64,000 nucleotides of DNA from Spiribacter sp. 1M189 (lineage in GTDB: Bacteria > Pseudomonadota > Gammaproteobacteria > Nitrococcales > Nitrococcaceae): contig NZ_JBAKFF010000001.1 in assembly GCF_040838345.1 (NCBI RefSeq), forward strand, positions 372,001-436,000, read 5' to 3'. The notes under the pieces are model-generated. The model had not been told where the DNA came from. It was given only the letters and a program-made list of their open reading frames with translations, and made no database searches. Positions 9,244 through 17,523 of this stretch are shown in pieces. A program made the position numbers and the translations under genes. Position 1 is the stretch's first letter. Every line of letters starts with the position of its first letter.

Positions 9244-9936
9244 ATGGATCTCCAGGGATTTGGCGCGCAGCTCGCCTCGGGCACCTGGATCACGGTGCAG
9301 CTGGCACTTGCCAGCATGGCCTGCGCCGTGGTCCTGGGCTTGCTCGGGGCCAGCGCCAAGACCGCCGGGCCAGCGCCGCTGCGCTGGCTCGGTACGGCTT
9401 ACACCGGAATGGTGCGGGGGCTGCCCGAGCTGCTGGTCATCCTGCTGGTCTATTTCGGGGCGGCCATGGTGGTCAACCAGGCCGCCTCGGCACTCGGCTA
9501 CACCGATTATATTGAGCTCTCGCCGTTCGTTGCCGGCGTGATCGCGCTGGCGTTCAATTACGGCGCCTATATGACCGAGGTGTTTCGGGGGGCACTGGCG
9601 ACCATTCCCCGGGGCCATACCGAAGCCGGCATGGCACTGGGGATGGGACGCCTGCGGATTTTCCGCCGCATCGTCCTGCCCCAGGTCTGGCGGGTGGCGC
9701 TGCCGGCGAGCGGCAATATCTTCCTTGCCCTGCTCAAGGACACCGCCCTCGTGTCGGTGATCGGTCTTGAGGACCTTATGCGCGAGACGGCCATCGCCGT
9801 GGGCTACAGCAAGCAGCCGTTCACCTTTTACCTGGCGGCCGCGTTCATCTATCTGGGTCTCACCGCGGTGGCGACATTGGGCATCCATTGGCTGGAGCGT
9901 CGCACGACGCACGGCATGAGGACGCTCAGCGGATGA
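9244..9936 (+). CDS. hisQ: Amino acid ABC transporter permease (HisQ-like)
   Basis: This 230-residue inner-membrane permease has about five transmembrane helices and the EAA loop coupling to the ATPase (GHTEAGMALGMGRLRIFRRIVLPQ). The N-terminal WITVQLALASMACAVVLGLL is the usual first helix of the HisM/HisQ family. It lies 18 bases after the binding protein and overlaps the second permease by four bases (ATGA), so the heterodimeric partners are translationally coupled. Confidence 0.9.
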   Translation: MDLQGFGAQLASGTWITVQLALASMACAVVLGLLGASAKTAGPAPLRWLGTAYTGMVRGLPELLVILLVYFGAAMVVNQAASALGYTDYIELSPFVAGVIALAFNYGAYMTEVFRGALATIPRGHTEAGMALGMGRLRIFRRIVLPQVWRVALPASGNIFLALLKDTALVSVIGLEDLMRETAIAVGYSKQPFTFYLAAAFIYLGLTAVATLGIHWLERRTTHGMRTLSG

Positions 9937-10619
9937 ACTGGCAGGTCATGATCGATAGCCTGCCGGCGCTGGCCGAGGGCGCCATGGTCACCCTGGAGCT
10001 GGTGGTCATCTCGGGGGTCTTCGGGGTGCTGCTGGCGGTGCCCATGGCCATGGCGAGGGTGTCGCCACGTCCCTGGTTGCGGGCGCTGCCCCTGGCACAT
10101 ATCTATTTCTTTCGCGGAACGCCGCTGCTGGTGCAGATCTATCTGGTCTACTACGGGCTGGGTCAGTTCGAGGCGGTGCGTGATTCGCTGCTCTGGCCTT
10201 ATCTTCGCGAGGCGTACTGGTGCGCCATCATCGCCTTTACGTTGAACACCTCCGCCTACACCGCGGAAATCCTTCGGGGTGCCATCCAGTCGGTACCGCG
10301 CGGTGAGATCGAGGCGGCCGAGGCGGTTGGCATGAGCCCGGCGCTCATCTGGCGTCGCATCCGGTTGCCGCGTGCATTCCGCATTGCCCTGCCGGCGTAC
10401 AGCAACGAGGTCATCCTCATGCTCAAGGGCAGTGCCCTTGCCAGCACCATCACCCTGATGGACCTGACCGGGGTGGCACGGACCATCATCGCGCGGACCT
10501 ATACCCCGGTGGAGCTGTTTCTCGCCGCCGGTCTGCTCTATGTTTTGCTGGCCTTCCTCATTCTCGGCGGCTTCCGCCTGGTCGAGCGACGCCTTAATCG
10601 GCACCTCCAGCCTCGCTAA
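9933..10619 (+). CDS. hisM: Amino acid ABC transporter permease (HisM-like)
   Basis: This 228-residue second permease of the importer has the first helix AMVTLELVVISGVFGVLLAVPMAM, the segment FFRGTPLLVQIYLVYYGL and the EAA loop EIEAAEAVGMSPALIWRRIRLP. The ATG at 9933 overlaps the hisQ stop (ATGA); an upstream in-frame start at 9888 would lie deep inside hisQ and is rejected. Its 3' end overlaps the convergent GNAT gene by 26 bases, so there is no room for an intergenic terminator. Confidence 0.9.
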   Translation: MNWQVMIDSLPALAEGAMVTLELVVISGVFGVLLAVPMAMARVSPRPWLRALPLAHIYFFRGTPLLVQIYLVYYGLGQFEAVRDSLLWPYLREAYWCAIIAFTLNTSAYTAEILRGAIQSVPRGEIEAAEAVGMSPALIWRRIRLPRAFRIALPAYSNEVILMLKGSALASTITLMDLTGVARTIIARTYTPVELFLAAGLLYVLLAFLILGGFRLVERRLNRHLQPR

Positions 10620-11235
10620 AGGCAGCCGCTGCCTCGCCGGACCAGGGCAGATGGATGCCGTCTCCGGTCGCTGCGGGGAGGAGGCCGCGAGATCGCGGAT
10701 CCGCCACCCATTCAAGGCGCGTCCCGAAGATGCGGAATCCGGCGTGCTGGTAAAAGCCGACTGCCTCCGCTGAGTCTTCGCTGCAGGTGTGCAGCCAGAC
10801 ACGTCGGGTCCCCCTGGACAAGGCATCGGTGAGGACGGTGCGCATCAGCCGTCCACCCAGCCCGTGCCCCCGTGCCGCGGGTGTCAGTCCGAAATGCAGG
10901 ATCTCTGCATCCAGCGGATTGCGATAGACCAACTCACAGAAGCCGGCACATTCGCCACCGGCATCGACCCGCCAGCACTGCTGCGCGGGATCCGCGAGGT
11001 CGGCGATGATGCGCGCCTCCCCCATGGCCAGCCGGCCGTGCCACAGCCACGGATTGCCCACACGGTGATAGGCGTCGAGATAGTCCTCCAGTCCCGGGCG
11101 CCAGCGTTGCGCGGGCTCGGACGGCGGCATCGGCTCCATCGGCCATTGCTCGAGGAAAACGACCCGCGAGCTGTAGGCATAGCGAACCGGATCGTATGTT
11201 CGCGAAAACGGGGGCAGGCAATTGATGTCGTCCAT
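10594..11235 (-). CDS. GNAT-family N-acetyltransferase
   Basis: This 213-residue protein has a GNAT acetyl-CoA binding core: the strand ILHFGLTPAARGHGLGGRLMR carries the Q/RxxGxG/A loop (RGHGLG). The C-terminal SAEAVGFYQHAGFRIFG is the usual GNAT beta-bulge segment. The N-terminal about 80 residues (PFSRTYDPVRYAYSSRVVFLEQWP) resemble bacterial GNATs acting on small molecules, and the substrate is unknown. The start is put at the ATG at 11235 rather than 11262. It converges on and overlaps hisM, and is divergent from the coiled-coil secreted protein. Confidence 0.8.
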   Translation of the reverse strand: MDDINCLPPFSRTYDPVRYAYSSRVVFLEQWPMEPMPPSEPAQRWRPGLEDYLDAYHRVGNPWLWHGRLAMGEARIIADLADPAQQCWRVDAGGECAGFCELVYRNPLDAEILHFGLTPAARGHGLGGRLMRTVLTDALSRGTRRVWLHTCSEDSAEAVGFYQHAGFRIFGTRLEWVADPRSRGLLPAATGDGIHLPWSGEAAAAFSEAGGAD

Positions 11236-11271
11236 CGCCCGAGTATAACCAAGCCGCCGCATCCGGTATTG

Positions 11272-11302
11272 TTGACACGTAACCTTGGCGGGCTGCTACC
11301 GT
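11272..11302 (+). promoter_or_regulatory. Possible sigma-70 promoter for the secreted coiled-coil gene
   Basis: A perfect TTGACA at 11272-11277 is followed after 19 bases by TACCGT. The -35 is consensus but the -10 is weak and the spacing is long. It is the best promoter candidate in the 108-base gap before the ATG at 11344. Confidence 0.35.
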
Positions 11303-11343
11303 GCCGCTTCGTCAAGTCAAGTCCCGAGCGGATGGAGTCAGGA

Positions 11344-11904
11344 ATGTCGAAAGCTTATCTGCGCAGTCAGGCAATGCGCGTTTTCATGGCGCTGGTCTGC
11401 GCCGCCGCCCTCGCCGGTGGCGTTCAGGCCCAGAATGCCGGCGGGCAGTCATCCGGTCAGCAGCAGGAGCTGCAGCAACTACAGCAGACGCTCAGCTCCA
11501 TCCGCCAGCAGGCCATGGAGGAAAATCCGGGGCTGCAGGAGCGTCAGCAGGTGCTGGAGGATCAGATGATGTCGCGTATGCGCGATGAGGGCGTTGATCC
11601 GCGCGAGGACGTCATGCGCCTCCAGGATATCGCGCGCGAGCTGCGCGGCGGCGAGGTGGCAGAGGAAGAGCGGGCGAGCCTCATGGAGGAGTATCAGAAC
11701 ACCCGCCAGGAGCTCCTCGCGGCGCGTCGCACCGCCATGGAGGATGAGCGCATCAAGAATGCCCAGCTCGAGCTGCAGGATGATCTCGTCAGCGCCATGA
11801 CCGAGCAGAACGCCGACGTGCCGGAGATGATCGACCGCTTTGAGACACTGCGCTCGCAGATGGCGGGCGGCGGACGCGCCGGTTCGGGTCAGATGAGCCG
11901 CTGA
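11344..11904 (+). CDS. Secreted coiled-coil protein of unknown function
   Basis: This 186-residue protein has a Sec signal (AMRVFMALVCAAALAGGVQAQ) and an almost wholly helical, Glu/Gln/Arg-rich mature part. The heptad-like composition (QQQELQQLQQTLSSIRQQAMEEN, EEERASLMEEYQNTRQELLAAR) suggests a periplasmic coiled coil. I do not recognise a named family. The ATG at 11344 has GGAG and AGGA upstream; reading further 5' stays open only because that region is antisense to the GNAT gene. A DUF2721 membrane protein gene follows after 26 bases, so co-expression is likely. It could be a periplasmic chaperone-like or envelope spacer protein, but no motif proves this. Confidence 0.75.
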   Translation: MSKAYLRSQAMRVFMALVCAAALAGGVQAQNAGGQSSGQQQELQQLQQTLSSIRQQAMEENPGLQERQQVLEDQMMSRMRDEGVDPREDVMRLQDIARELRGGEVAEEERASLMEEYQNTRQELLAARRTAMEDERIKNAQLELQDDLVSAMTEQNADVPEMIDRFETLRSQMAGGGRAGSGQMSR

Positions 11905-11930
11905 ACGGCTGGCCAAGAGGCACTGACGGT

Positions 11931-12326
11931 ATGGATCTGACGCTGGGGACACCATCGCTGTTGTTCCCGGCGGTCTCCCTCCTCCTGCTGGCCTATACCA
12001 ACCGCTTCCTCGCCCTCGCTTCCCTCATTCGGGATCTGCAGGCCCAGTACTCCAGTACACAGCGCCACAGCCTGCTGGCGCAGATCGATAATCTCCGCCG
12101 TCGGGTCCATCTGATCCAGTATATGCAGGCCAGCGGCGCTGCCAGCCTGTTATTCTGCGTCGCGAGCATGTTCCTGATTTTCGGCGGAATGATCGTCGCG
12201 GCCCACTGGCTTTTCGGTGCCAGCCTTGTACTGATGATGCTGTCGCTGGCGCTATCCGTGCGGGAGATCTGGATATCCGTGACCGCACTCGATATCCAGC
12301 TCTCGGAGATGGAGTCTGATCAGTGA
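11931..12326 (+). CDS. DUF2721 membrane protein
   Basis: This 131-residue protein fits the DUF2721 family. An N-terminal membrane segment (LLFPAVSLLLLAYTNRFLALASLIRDL) is followed by an amphipathic basic helix (QIDNLRRRVHLIQ), then two more membrane helices and the LSVREIWISVTALDIQLSEM tail. The function of the family is unknown. Its stop overlaps the GTG start of the downstream diguanylate cyclase (GTGA), so the two are translationally coupled. Confidence 0.85.
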   Translation: MDLTLGTPSLLFPAVSLLLLAYTNRFLALASLIRDLQAQYSSTQRHSLLAQIDNLRRRVHLIQYMQASGAASLLFCVASMFLIFGGMIVAAHWLFGASLVLMMLSLALSVREIWISVTALDIQLSEMESDQ

Positions 12327-13396
12327 ATGCCTCGCTGGGGCTGCTACTGCCCACCGAAGACCCGCGCCAGTCTCTGCGCGTCCGTCGTTTCCTGCTGGCG
12401 GCCACCGTGTATGCCCTCGCCGTGGCGCTCATGGGGCTTTACGTGCGTCAGGGGCTGTTGTCGTCTCCGGAATGGCAGCTGCTGAGCCTGGTCATCCTGC
12501 TGGTCAATGTGGGGCTCTATGCCCTTTTGCGCAGCGGTCGTAACGAGCGCTTCGCGGATCCCAGCCTGACCGGTGTGCAGATGTTTCTGGTCTGTCTGAT
12601 CATGGGGCTGACCATGTATCTGCTCGATGGCGGCCGCGGCGGGCTGCTGCTGCTTTTCCTGGTGCTGCTCATGTTCGGTGTGCTGCGACTCAACGCTCGC
12701 CAGTTCACCGCCCTCGGGGGGTTTGCGCTGCTCTGCTATGCCGTCGCCGTGGGCGCGGTATGGCAGCAACGCCCGGAAGATTTTAATGCCCAGGTGGAGT
12801 TGCTGCATCTGGTGGCCCTCAGCACGCTGGTCCCATGCGGTGGCTTTTTTGCCAGCCATATCAGCCGCCTGCGTCGGTTGCTGCGGGAGCGGCAGATTGA
12901 TCTGCAGCGGGCGCGCGAGGAGGTCCATGACCTGCGGGTGCTTGATCCGCTCACCGGCATCAGTAACCGCAGCGCCATCATCGCCTTCCTTGAGCAGGAG
13001 AGCAGGCGCGCCGAGCGGTTGGGTCAGCCCCTTTCGGTACTGCTGCTGGATCTGCGGCAGTTCAAGCGCATCAATCGCGAGTTCGGCCATCGCACCGGCG
13101 ACGAAATCCTGCGTGAGGTGGCCCGGCGCCTGCGCCGTTGTGTCCGCGACATCGATGGGCTCGGCCGTTATGGCGGCGAGGAATTCCTGATCGTTCTGCC
13201 GGATACGCCCGAGGAAGACGCCATCAGGCTCGGTGGGCGTCTCAGCGAGTGCATCCAGGGGCAGCGTTTCTCTCAGCTGCCGGCACGCCAGCGCATGCGA
13301 TGTGCCATGGGCGTCAGTCCGGTGCGGCAATCCGATGAGGATATCTGGCAGGTGATCGAGCGGGCACGCGCCGAGAGTGAGACAACGGAGGCCTGA
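12323..13396 (+). CDS. Membrane-anchored diguanylate cyclase (GGDEF)
   Basis: This 357-residue protein has five or six N-terminal transmembrane helices (about 15-190), a short coiled coil and a GGDEF domain. The active site reads GGEEF (residues 284-288), a functional variant. An RDID motif five residues before it is the product-binding inhibitory I-site (RxxD). It should make cyclic di-GMP from two GTP, with product inhibition, in response to an unknown signal sensed by the membrane part. The start is a GTG overlapping the DUF2721 stop. ppx follows 14 bases later. Confidence 0.9.
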   Translation: MNASLGLLLPTEDPRQSLRVRRFLLAATVYALAVALMGLYVRQGLLSSPEWQLLSLVILLVNVGLYALLRSGRNERFADPSLTGVQMFLVCLIMGLTMYLLDGGRGGLLLLFLVLLMFGVLRLNARQFTALGGFALLCYAVAVGAVWQQRPEDFNAQVELLHLVALSTLVPCGGFFASHISRLRRLLRERQIDLQRAREEVHDLRVLDPLTGISNRSAIIAFLEQESRRAERLGQPLSVLLLDLRQFKRINREFGHRTGDEILREVARRLRRCVRDIDGLGRYGGEEFLIVLPDTPEEDAIRLGGRLSECIQGQRFSQLPARQRMRCAMGVSPVRQSDEDIWQVIERARAESETTEA

Positions 13397-13410
13397 GGAG
13401 GGGGGAGCCG

Positions 13411-14940
13411 ATGGGCAGCAAGGAAGCCGAAAGCGCCGTATCCGTCAGCGATGCGACTGAAGTGGCAGCCGTTGATCTGGGATCGAACAGCTTCCATATG
13501 ATCATCGCCCGTCCCGAGGACAATGGGCTCAGGATGGTCGACAAGCTACGCGAGTCGGTCCGCCTGGCGGCCGGCCTCGATTCTGACAAGCGGCTCTCCG
13601 AGGCGGCACGGGAGCGGGCGCTGGCCTGCCTGGAGCGTTTTGGACAACGCGTCAGGGAATTGCCGGCGGGTTCGGTGCGGGCGGTGGGGACCAACACCCT
13701 GCGCCAATCCCGCAATGCCCGCAGATTTCTCCGCGAGGCCGAAGCGGCGCTGGGTCATCCGATCCAAATCGTCTCCGGTTACGAGGAGGCACGCCTGATC
13801 TACCTGGGCGTGGCCCACAGCATCGCCGACGACGACGCCCGCCGGCTTGTCATGGATATCGGCGGGGGGAGTACCGAGTTCATCATCGGTGAGCACTTCA
13901 TCCCGCGCGAGATGGAAAGCCTGCATATGGGCTGCGTGAGCGCCACCCGGCGGCATTTCCCTGATGGTGCGATCACCGAAGAGCGTCTTCGCAAGGCCGA
14001 GCTCGCCGCGCGTCGCGAGCTTGAACCCATCGCCGACCGTTACCGGCGCCTGGGCTGGGACCGAGCGATCGGGGCGTCCGGCACCATCCGCGCCATCGAA
14101 CGATGCCTGCGGACGAATGGCTGGACTGAGAGCGGGATCGATCCGGCCGGTCTTGATCATCTGCGCCGCGCGCTGGTGAAGGCGGGGCATGTGGACCGGC
14201 TGAAACTCGATGGCGTCAACGCCGACCGCGCGGAAGTCCTGCCAGGGGGGTTCGCGGTCCTCATGGGCGCATTCCGCCAGCTCGGCCTGACCCGCATGGA
14301 AGCGGCGGACGGGGCGCTCCGTGAGGGGCTCCTGTTTGATCTCATCGGCCGTATCCGTCACGAGGATGTGCGCAGTGCCAGCATCCTCGCCATGGCGCGG
14401 CGCTATCACGCCGATTCCGAGCAGGCCCGGCGGGTCGCCACCCTGGCCGAGTATTTACGCGCCGAGGTCGCCGACGACTGGTCGCTGGGGGGTAACGCGG
14501 CCCGGGACATGCTGGGCTGGGCGGCGCAGGTGCATGAAATCGGCCTGGATATCTCCCACAGCCAGTATCACAAGCATGGCGAGTATATCGTCCGCCATAG
14601 CGACCTGGCGGGCTTCTCGCGCGAAGAGCAGCTGGTGCTGGCGACGCTGGTCCGGGCGCACCGGCGTAAATTCCCCCGGAGTGCCTTTCGCGATCTGCCG
14701 GAGGACTGGGAGAAACCGGCCATGCGGCTCGCCGTGCTGCTGCGAATTGCCGTGGGGCTGCACCGGGCGCGCAGCGACGAGCCCCTGCCAGCGGTGGATC
14801 TGCGGGCCTCTGGCCGCAAGCTCACCGTCGCCTTCCCGGCGCGCTGGCTTGACGAGAATGCGCTGGTGGAAGCGGATCTGGGCGAAGAGGCGGCCTATCT
14901 CGAAGCAGCCGGCTTTCGCTTGAAGATCGAGCGATCCTGA
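13411..14940 (+). CDS. ppx: Exopolyphosphatase / pppGpp phosphohydrolase (Ppx/GppA)
   Basis: This 509-residue protein is of the ASKHA-fold Ppx/GppA family and releases phosphate from polyphosphate ends and possibly pppGpp. The phosphate-binding loops are visible as AAVDLGSNSFHM near residue 18 and VMDIGGGSTEF. A C-terminal HD-like region follows (AAQVHEIGLDISHSQYHKHGEYI). A GGAGGGGGGAG-type ribosome site precedes the ATG. The gene ends exactly where the convergent ppk1 ends, with no base between the two stops. Ppx versus GppA activity cannot be split by sequence alone; the ppk neighbour favours Ppx. Confidence 0.92.
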   Translation: MGSKEAESAVSVSDATEVAAVDLGSNSFHMIIARPEDNGLRMVDKLRESVRLAAGLDSDKRLSEAARERALACLERFGQRVRELPAGSVRAVGTNTLRQSRNARRFLREAEAALGHPIQIVSGYEEARLIYLGVAHSIADDDARRLVMDIGGGSTEFIIGEHFIPREMESLHMGCVSATRRHFPDGAITEERLRKAELAARRELEPIADRYRRLGWDRAIGASGTIRAIERCLRTNGWTESGIDPAGLDHLRRALVKAGHVDRLKLDGVNADRAEVLPGGFAVLMGAFRQLGLTRMEAADGALREGLLFDLIGRIRHEDVRSASILAMARRYHADSEQARRVATLAEYLRAEVADDWSLGGNAARDMLGWAAQVHEIGLDISHSQYHKHGEYIVRHSDLAGFSREEQLVLATLVRAHRRKFPRSAFRDLPEDWEKPAMRLAVLLRIAVGLHRARSDEPLPAVDLRASGRKLTVAFPARWLDENALVEADLGEEAAYLEAAGFRLKIERS

Positions 14941-17019
14941 TCAGCTACCTTCGCCGTATCCCTCCAGCAGGGCTGTCTGCGCGCTGACGGCCTCGTCGCC
15001 ATCGCTCGGTGCAAGCCGCCGATACTCGCCGTCGGCATCCAGAATCCAGGCCTGGGTATTGTCGGCGAGATAGGTCTGCAGATCCGCAATGACCCGATCC
15101 CGCAGTTCGCTATCAAGCAACGGGAAGGCGGTTTCGACGCGCCGGAAGAAATTGCGCTCCATCCAGTCGGCGGAGCTGCAGAAAAGCTCCGGTTCGCCAT
15201 CATTGGCGAAGTAGAACACCCGGGTATGCTCCAGGAAGCGGCCGATGATCGACCGAACCCGGATATTGTCGCTCACGCCGGCTACGCCGGGCCGCAGGCA
15301 GCACATGCCGCGCACGATCAGATCGATCTGTACGCCGGCCTGAGAGGCGGCATAGAGTGCCCGGATGACCTTGGGTTCCACCAGCGAGTTGACCTTGATG
15401 ATGATCCGTCCGCTGCGGCCCGCCTCGGCATGGGCCCGCTCGCGACCGATCTTCTCGATCATGCCGGGGTGCAGCGTGAAGGGCGATTCCAGCAGATGGC
15501 TCAGCGCTGAGACCTTGCCCAGGCTGGTGAGTTGCAGGAAAACCCGATGGACATCCTCGCCAATGGCGCTATTGGCGGTGAGCAGGCCATAGTCGGTATA
15601 GAGCCGGGCGGTGCGCGAGTGGTAGTTGCCCGTGCCAAGATGCACGTAGTGGCGCAGTCGACGGCCCTCGCGGCGGACCACCAGCATCATCTTGGCGTGG
15701 GTCTTGTGTCCCACGACGCCGTAGACGACATGGGCACCGGCTTCCTGAAGGCGGTTGGCCAGGCCGATATTGGCTGCCTCATCGAAGCGGGCGCGCAGCT
15801 CCACCACCACGGTCACTTCCTTGCCGGCCTGAGCCGCTGCCACCAGATGATCCACCACGGCGGAGTCCGGGCCGGTCCGGTAGAGGGTCTGCTTGACCGC
15901 CAGCACATCCGGATCCTGCGCCGCCTGGCGTAGCAGCTCCACCACCGGGGCGAAGGACTCGAACGGGTGATGCAGCAATACATCGCGTCGGCGCATGACC
16001 TTGAAGATATCGCCGCCATGACTCAGTTCGGTGGGCAGCCCCGGCGTGAAGCCCGGATACTTCAGGTCCGGCCGGTCGACGAGGTCACAGACCGCCAGCA
16101 GGCGGTTGAGGTTGACCGGTCCGTTGACCTGATACAGGGCCTCTGGTTCGAGCTCGAATTCGTCGAGCAGGAAGCTCGCCATGTGTTCGGGGCAGTTGGC
16201 CGCCACCTCCAGGCGGACCGCGTCGCCGTAGCGTCGCGAGGGCAGTTCGCCCTCCATCGCCCGCAGAAGGTCGTCCACTTCTTCCTCGTCGACGTAAAGA
16301 TCGGAGTTCCGCGTGACCCGGAACTGGTAACAGCCGGTGGCGTTCATGCCCGGAAACAGATCGGTGACATGGGCATGGATGATCGATGACAGGAAGACGA
16401 AGTCGTAGGGGGCACTACCATCGAGGTCAGCCGGCAACTGGATGATCCGGGGCAGGGCTCGGGGGGCCTGCACCACGGCCATGCCACTGCTCCGGCCGAA
16501 GGCGTCCTTGCCCTCGAGCGAGACGATGAAGTTCAGGCTTTTGTTGAGCACCTGCGGGAACGGATGCGCTGGATCCAGTCCGAGGGGGCTCAGAATGGGA
16601 AGGAGTTCGGTCTCGAAATAGCCGCGGATCCAGCTCTGCTGATCGGCGGTCCACTCATTGCGACGCAGAAAGCGGATGCCGGCCGCGGCGAGCGCCGGGG
16701 TGACCTCATCGTTGAGCAGGCGGTACTGCTCCTCGACCAGGGCATGGGCCCGCTCGCTGATCTCCCGTAGCACCTGCTGCGGCGTGCGATTGTCCGGACC
16801 GCTCTGGCCGACGCCCATCTCCCGGGCCTGACGCAGACCCGCCACGCGGATCTCGAAGAACTCATCCATGTTCGAACTGGCGATGCAGAGAAACTTCAAC
16901 CGCTCCAGCAGGGGGTTGGTCGTATCGGCCGCCTGGGCCAGGACCCGGCGGTTGAACTCCAGCAGGCTGAGCTGGCGGTTGAGATACAGGGCGGGCTGAT
17001 TAAGATCGTCGGCTTCCAT
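14941..17019 (-). CDS. ppk1: Polyphosphate kinase 1
   Basis: This 692-residue Ppk1 reversibly polymerises the gamma-phosphate of ATP into polyphosphate. The N-domain starts LYLNRQLSLLEFNRRVL, the classic family start, followed by the head domain and two phospholipase-D-like catalytic domains. The autophosphorylated histidine lies in HLGTGNYHSRTARLYTD. Other signatures are HHPFESFAPVVELLRQAA and the C-terminal RVESAFPLLD-like stretch (RVETAFPLLDSELR). It is a full-length protein arranged tail to tail with ppx. Confidence 0.96.
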   Translation of the reverse strand: MEADDLNQPALYLNRQLSLLEFNRRVLAQAADTTNPLLERLKFLCIASSNMDEFFEIRVAGLRQAREMGVGQSGPDNRTPQQVLREISERAHALVEEQYRLLNDEVTPALAAAGIRFLRRNEWTADQQSWIRGYFETELLPILSPLGLDPAHPFPQVLNKSLNFIVSLEGKDAFGRSSGMAVVQAPRALPRIIQLPADLDGSAPYDFVFLSSIIHAHVTDLFPGMNATGCYQFRVTRNSDLYVDEEEVDDLLRAMEGELPSRRYGDAVRLEVAANCPEHMASFLLDEFELEPEALYQVNGPVNLNRLLAVCDLVDRPDLKYPGFTPGLPTELSHGGDIFKVMRRRDVLLHHPFESFAPVVELLRQAAQDPDVLAVKQTLYRTGPDSAVVDHLVAAAQAGKEVTVVVELRARFDEAANIGLANRLQEAGAHVVYGVVGHKTHAKMMLVVRREGRRLRHYVHLGTGNYHSRTARLYTDYGLLTANSAIGEDVHRVFLQLTSLGKVSALSHLLESPFTLHPGMIEKIGRERAHAEAGRSGRIIIKVNSLVEPKVIRALYAASQAGVQIDLIVRGMCCLRPGVAGVSDNIRVRSIIGRFLEHTRVFYFANDGEPELFCSSADWMERNFFRRVETAFPLLDSELRDRVIADLQTYLADNTQAWILDADGEYRRLAPSDGDEAVSAQTALLEGYGEGS

Positions 17020-17088
17020 TGCGGTTTATCCTTCTAGCTCCATGCCGAGGGTAGACCAGGATGGTTTCCAGCGCATTACGGCCGCGAG

Positions 17089-17514
17089 TCACTCACTCAG
17101 TCGCTCGCGGAAGCCTGGCGGAGCACTGGCCGGGCGGCGTCGCTGGTAGTCGAAGCAGATGACGCCGGTCCGCGCGCGGGCGATTTCCCGGCAGTCGCCC
17201 CGCCGGGTCAAGCGGTAGAAGAAGTCGCAGCCCCGTCGATGGAATGCCGCGGCGCCGATATCAATATCCAGGCAGTCTCCCGCAAAGCCCTCGGCCCGGA
17301 ACCGAATGGCGGCATCCGCCACCACCAGGCCGACGCCCCCGACATCACCCTCGCCAAGGCCAAGCGAGGCCAGCCACGCGGCGCGTGCTTCCTGGCAGTA
17401 CATCAGGACGCGCTCATTGCCCATATGCCCGCCGTGATTGATGTCGGTGACCCGGATGATCAGCGAATGCCGGAAGGGCAGCGTTTCGGGCAGATCGATG
17501 CGTTCCCGCGGCAT
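17089..17514 (-). CDS. Acyl-CoA thioesterase, hotdog fold (YbgC/FadM-like)
   Basis: This 141-residue protein is of the 4HBT hotdog family, hydrolysing acyl-CoA thioesters. The N-terminal strand-helix unit (LIIRVTDINHGGHMGNERVLMYCQEARAAWLASLGL) matches the family, with NHGGHMGN in place of the YHADG-type loop. The central strands (DCLDIDIGAAAFHRRGCDFFYRLTR) complete the fold. It sits 9 bases after sthA on the same strand and is likely co-transcribed with it. The exact acyl substrate is unknown. Confidence 0.78.
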   Translation of the reverse strand: MPRERIDLPETLPFRHSLIIRVTDINHGGHMGNERVLMYCQEARAAWLASLGLGEGDVGGVGLVVADAAIRFRAEGFAGDCLDIDIGAAAFHRRGCDFFYRLTRRGDCREIARARTGVICFDYQRRRPASAPPGFRERLSE

Positions 17515-17523
17515 GGCCGGCGC

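Noticed and set aside
10789-11343. N-terminal extension of the secreted coiled-coil gene
   Set aside because: This part is antisense to the GNAT gene, and the signal peptide and ribosome site place the start at 11344.
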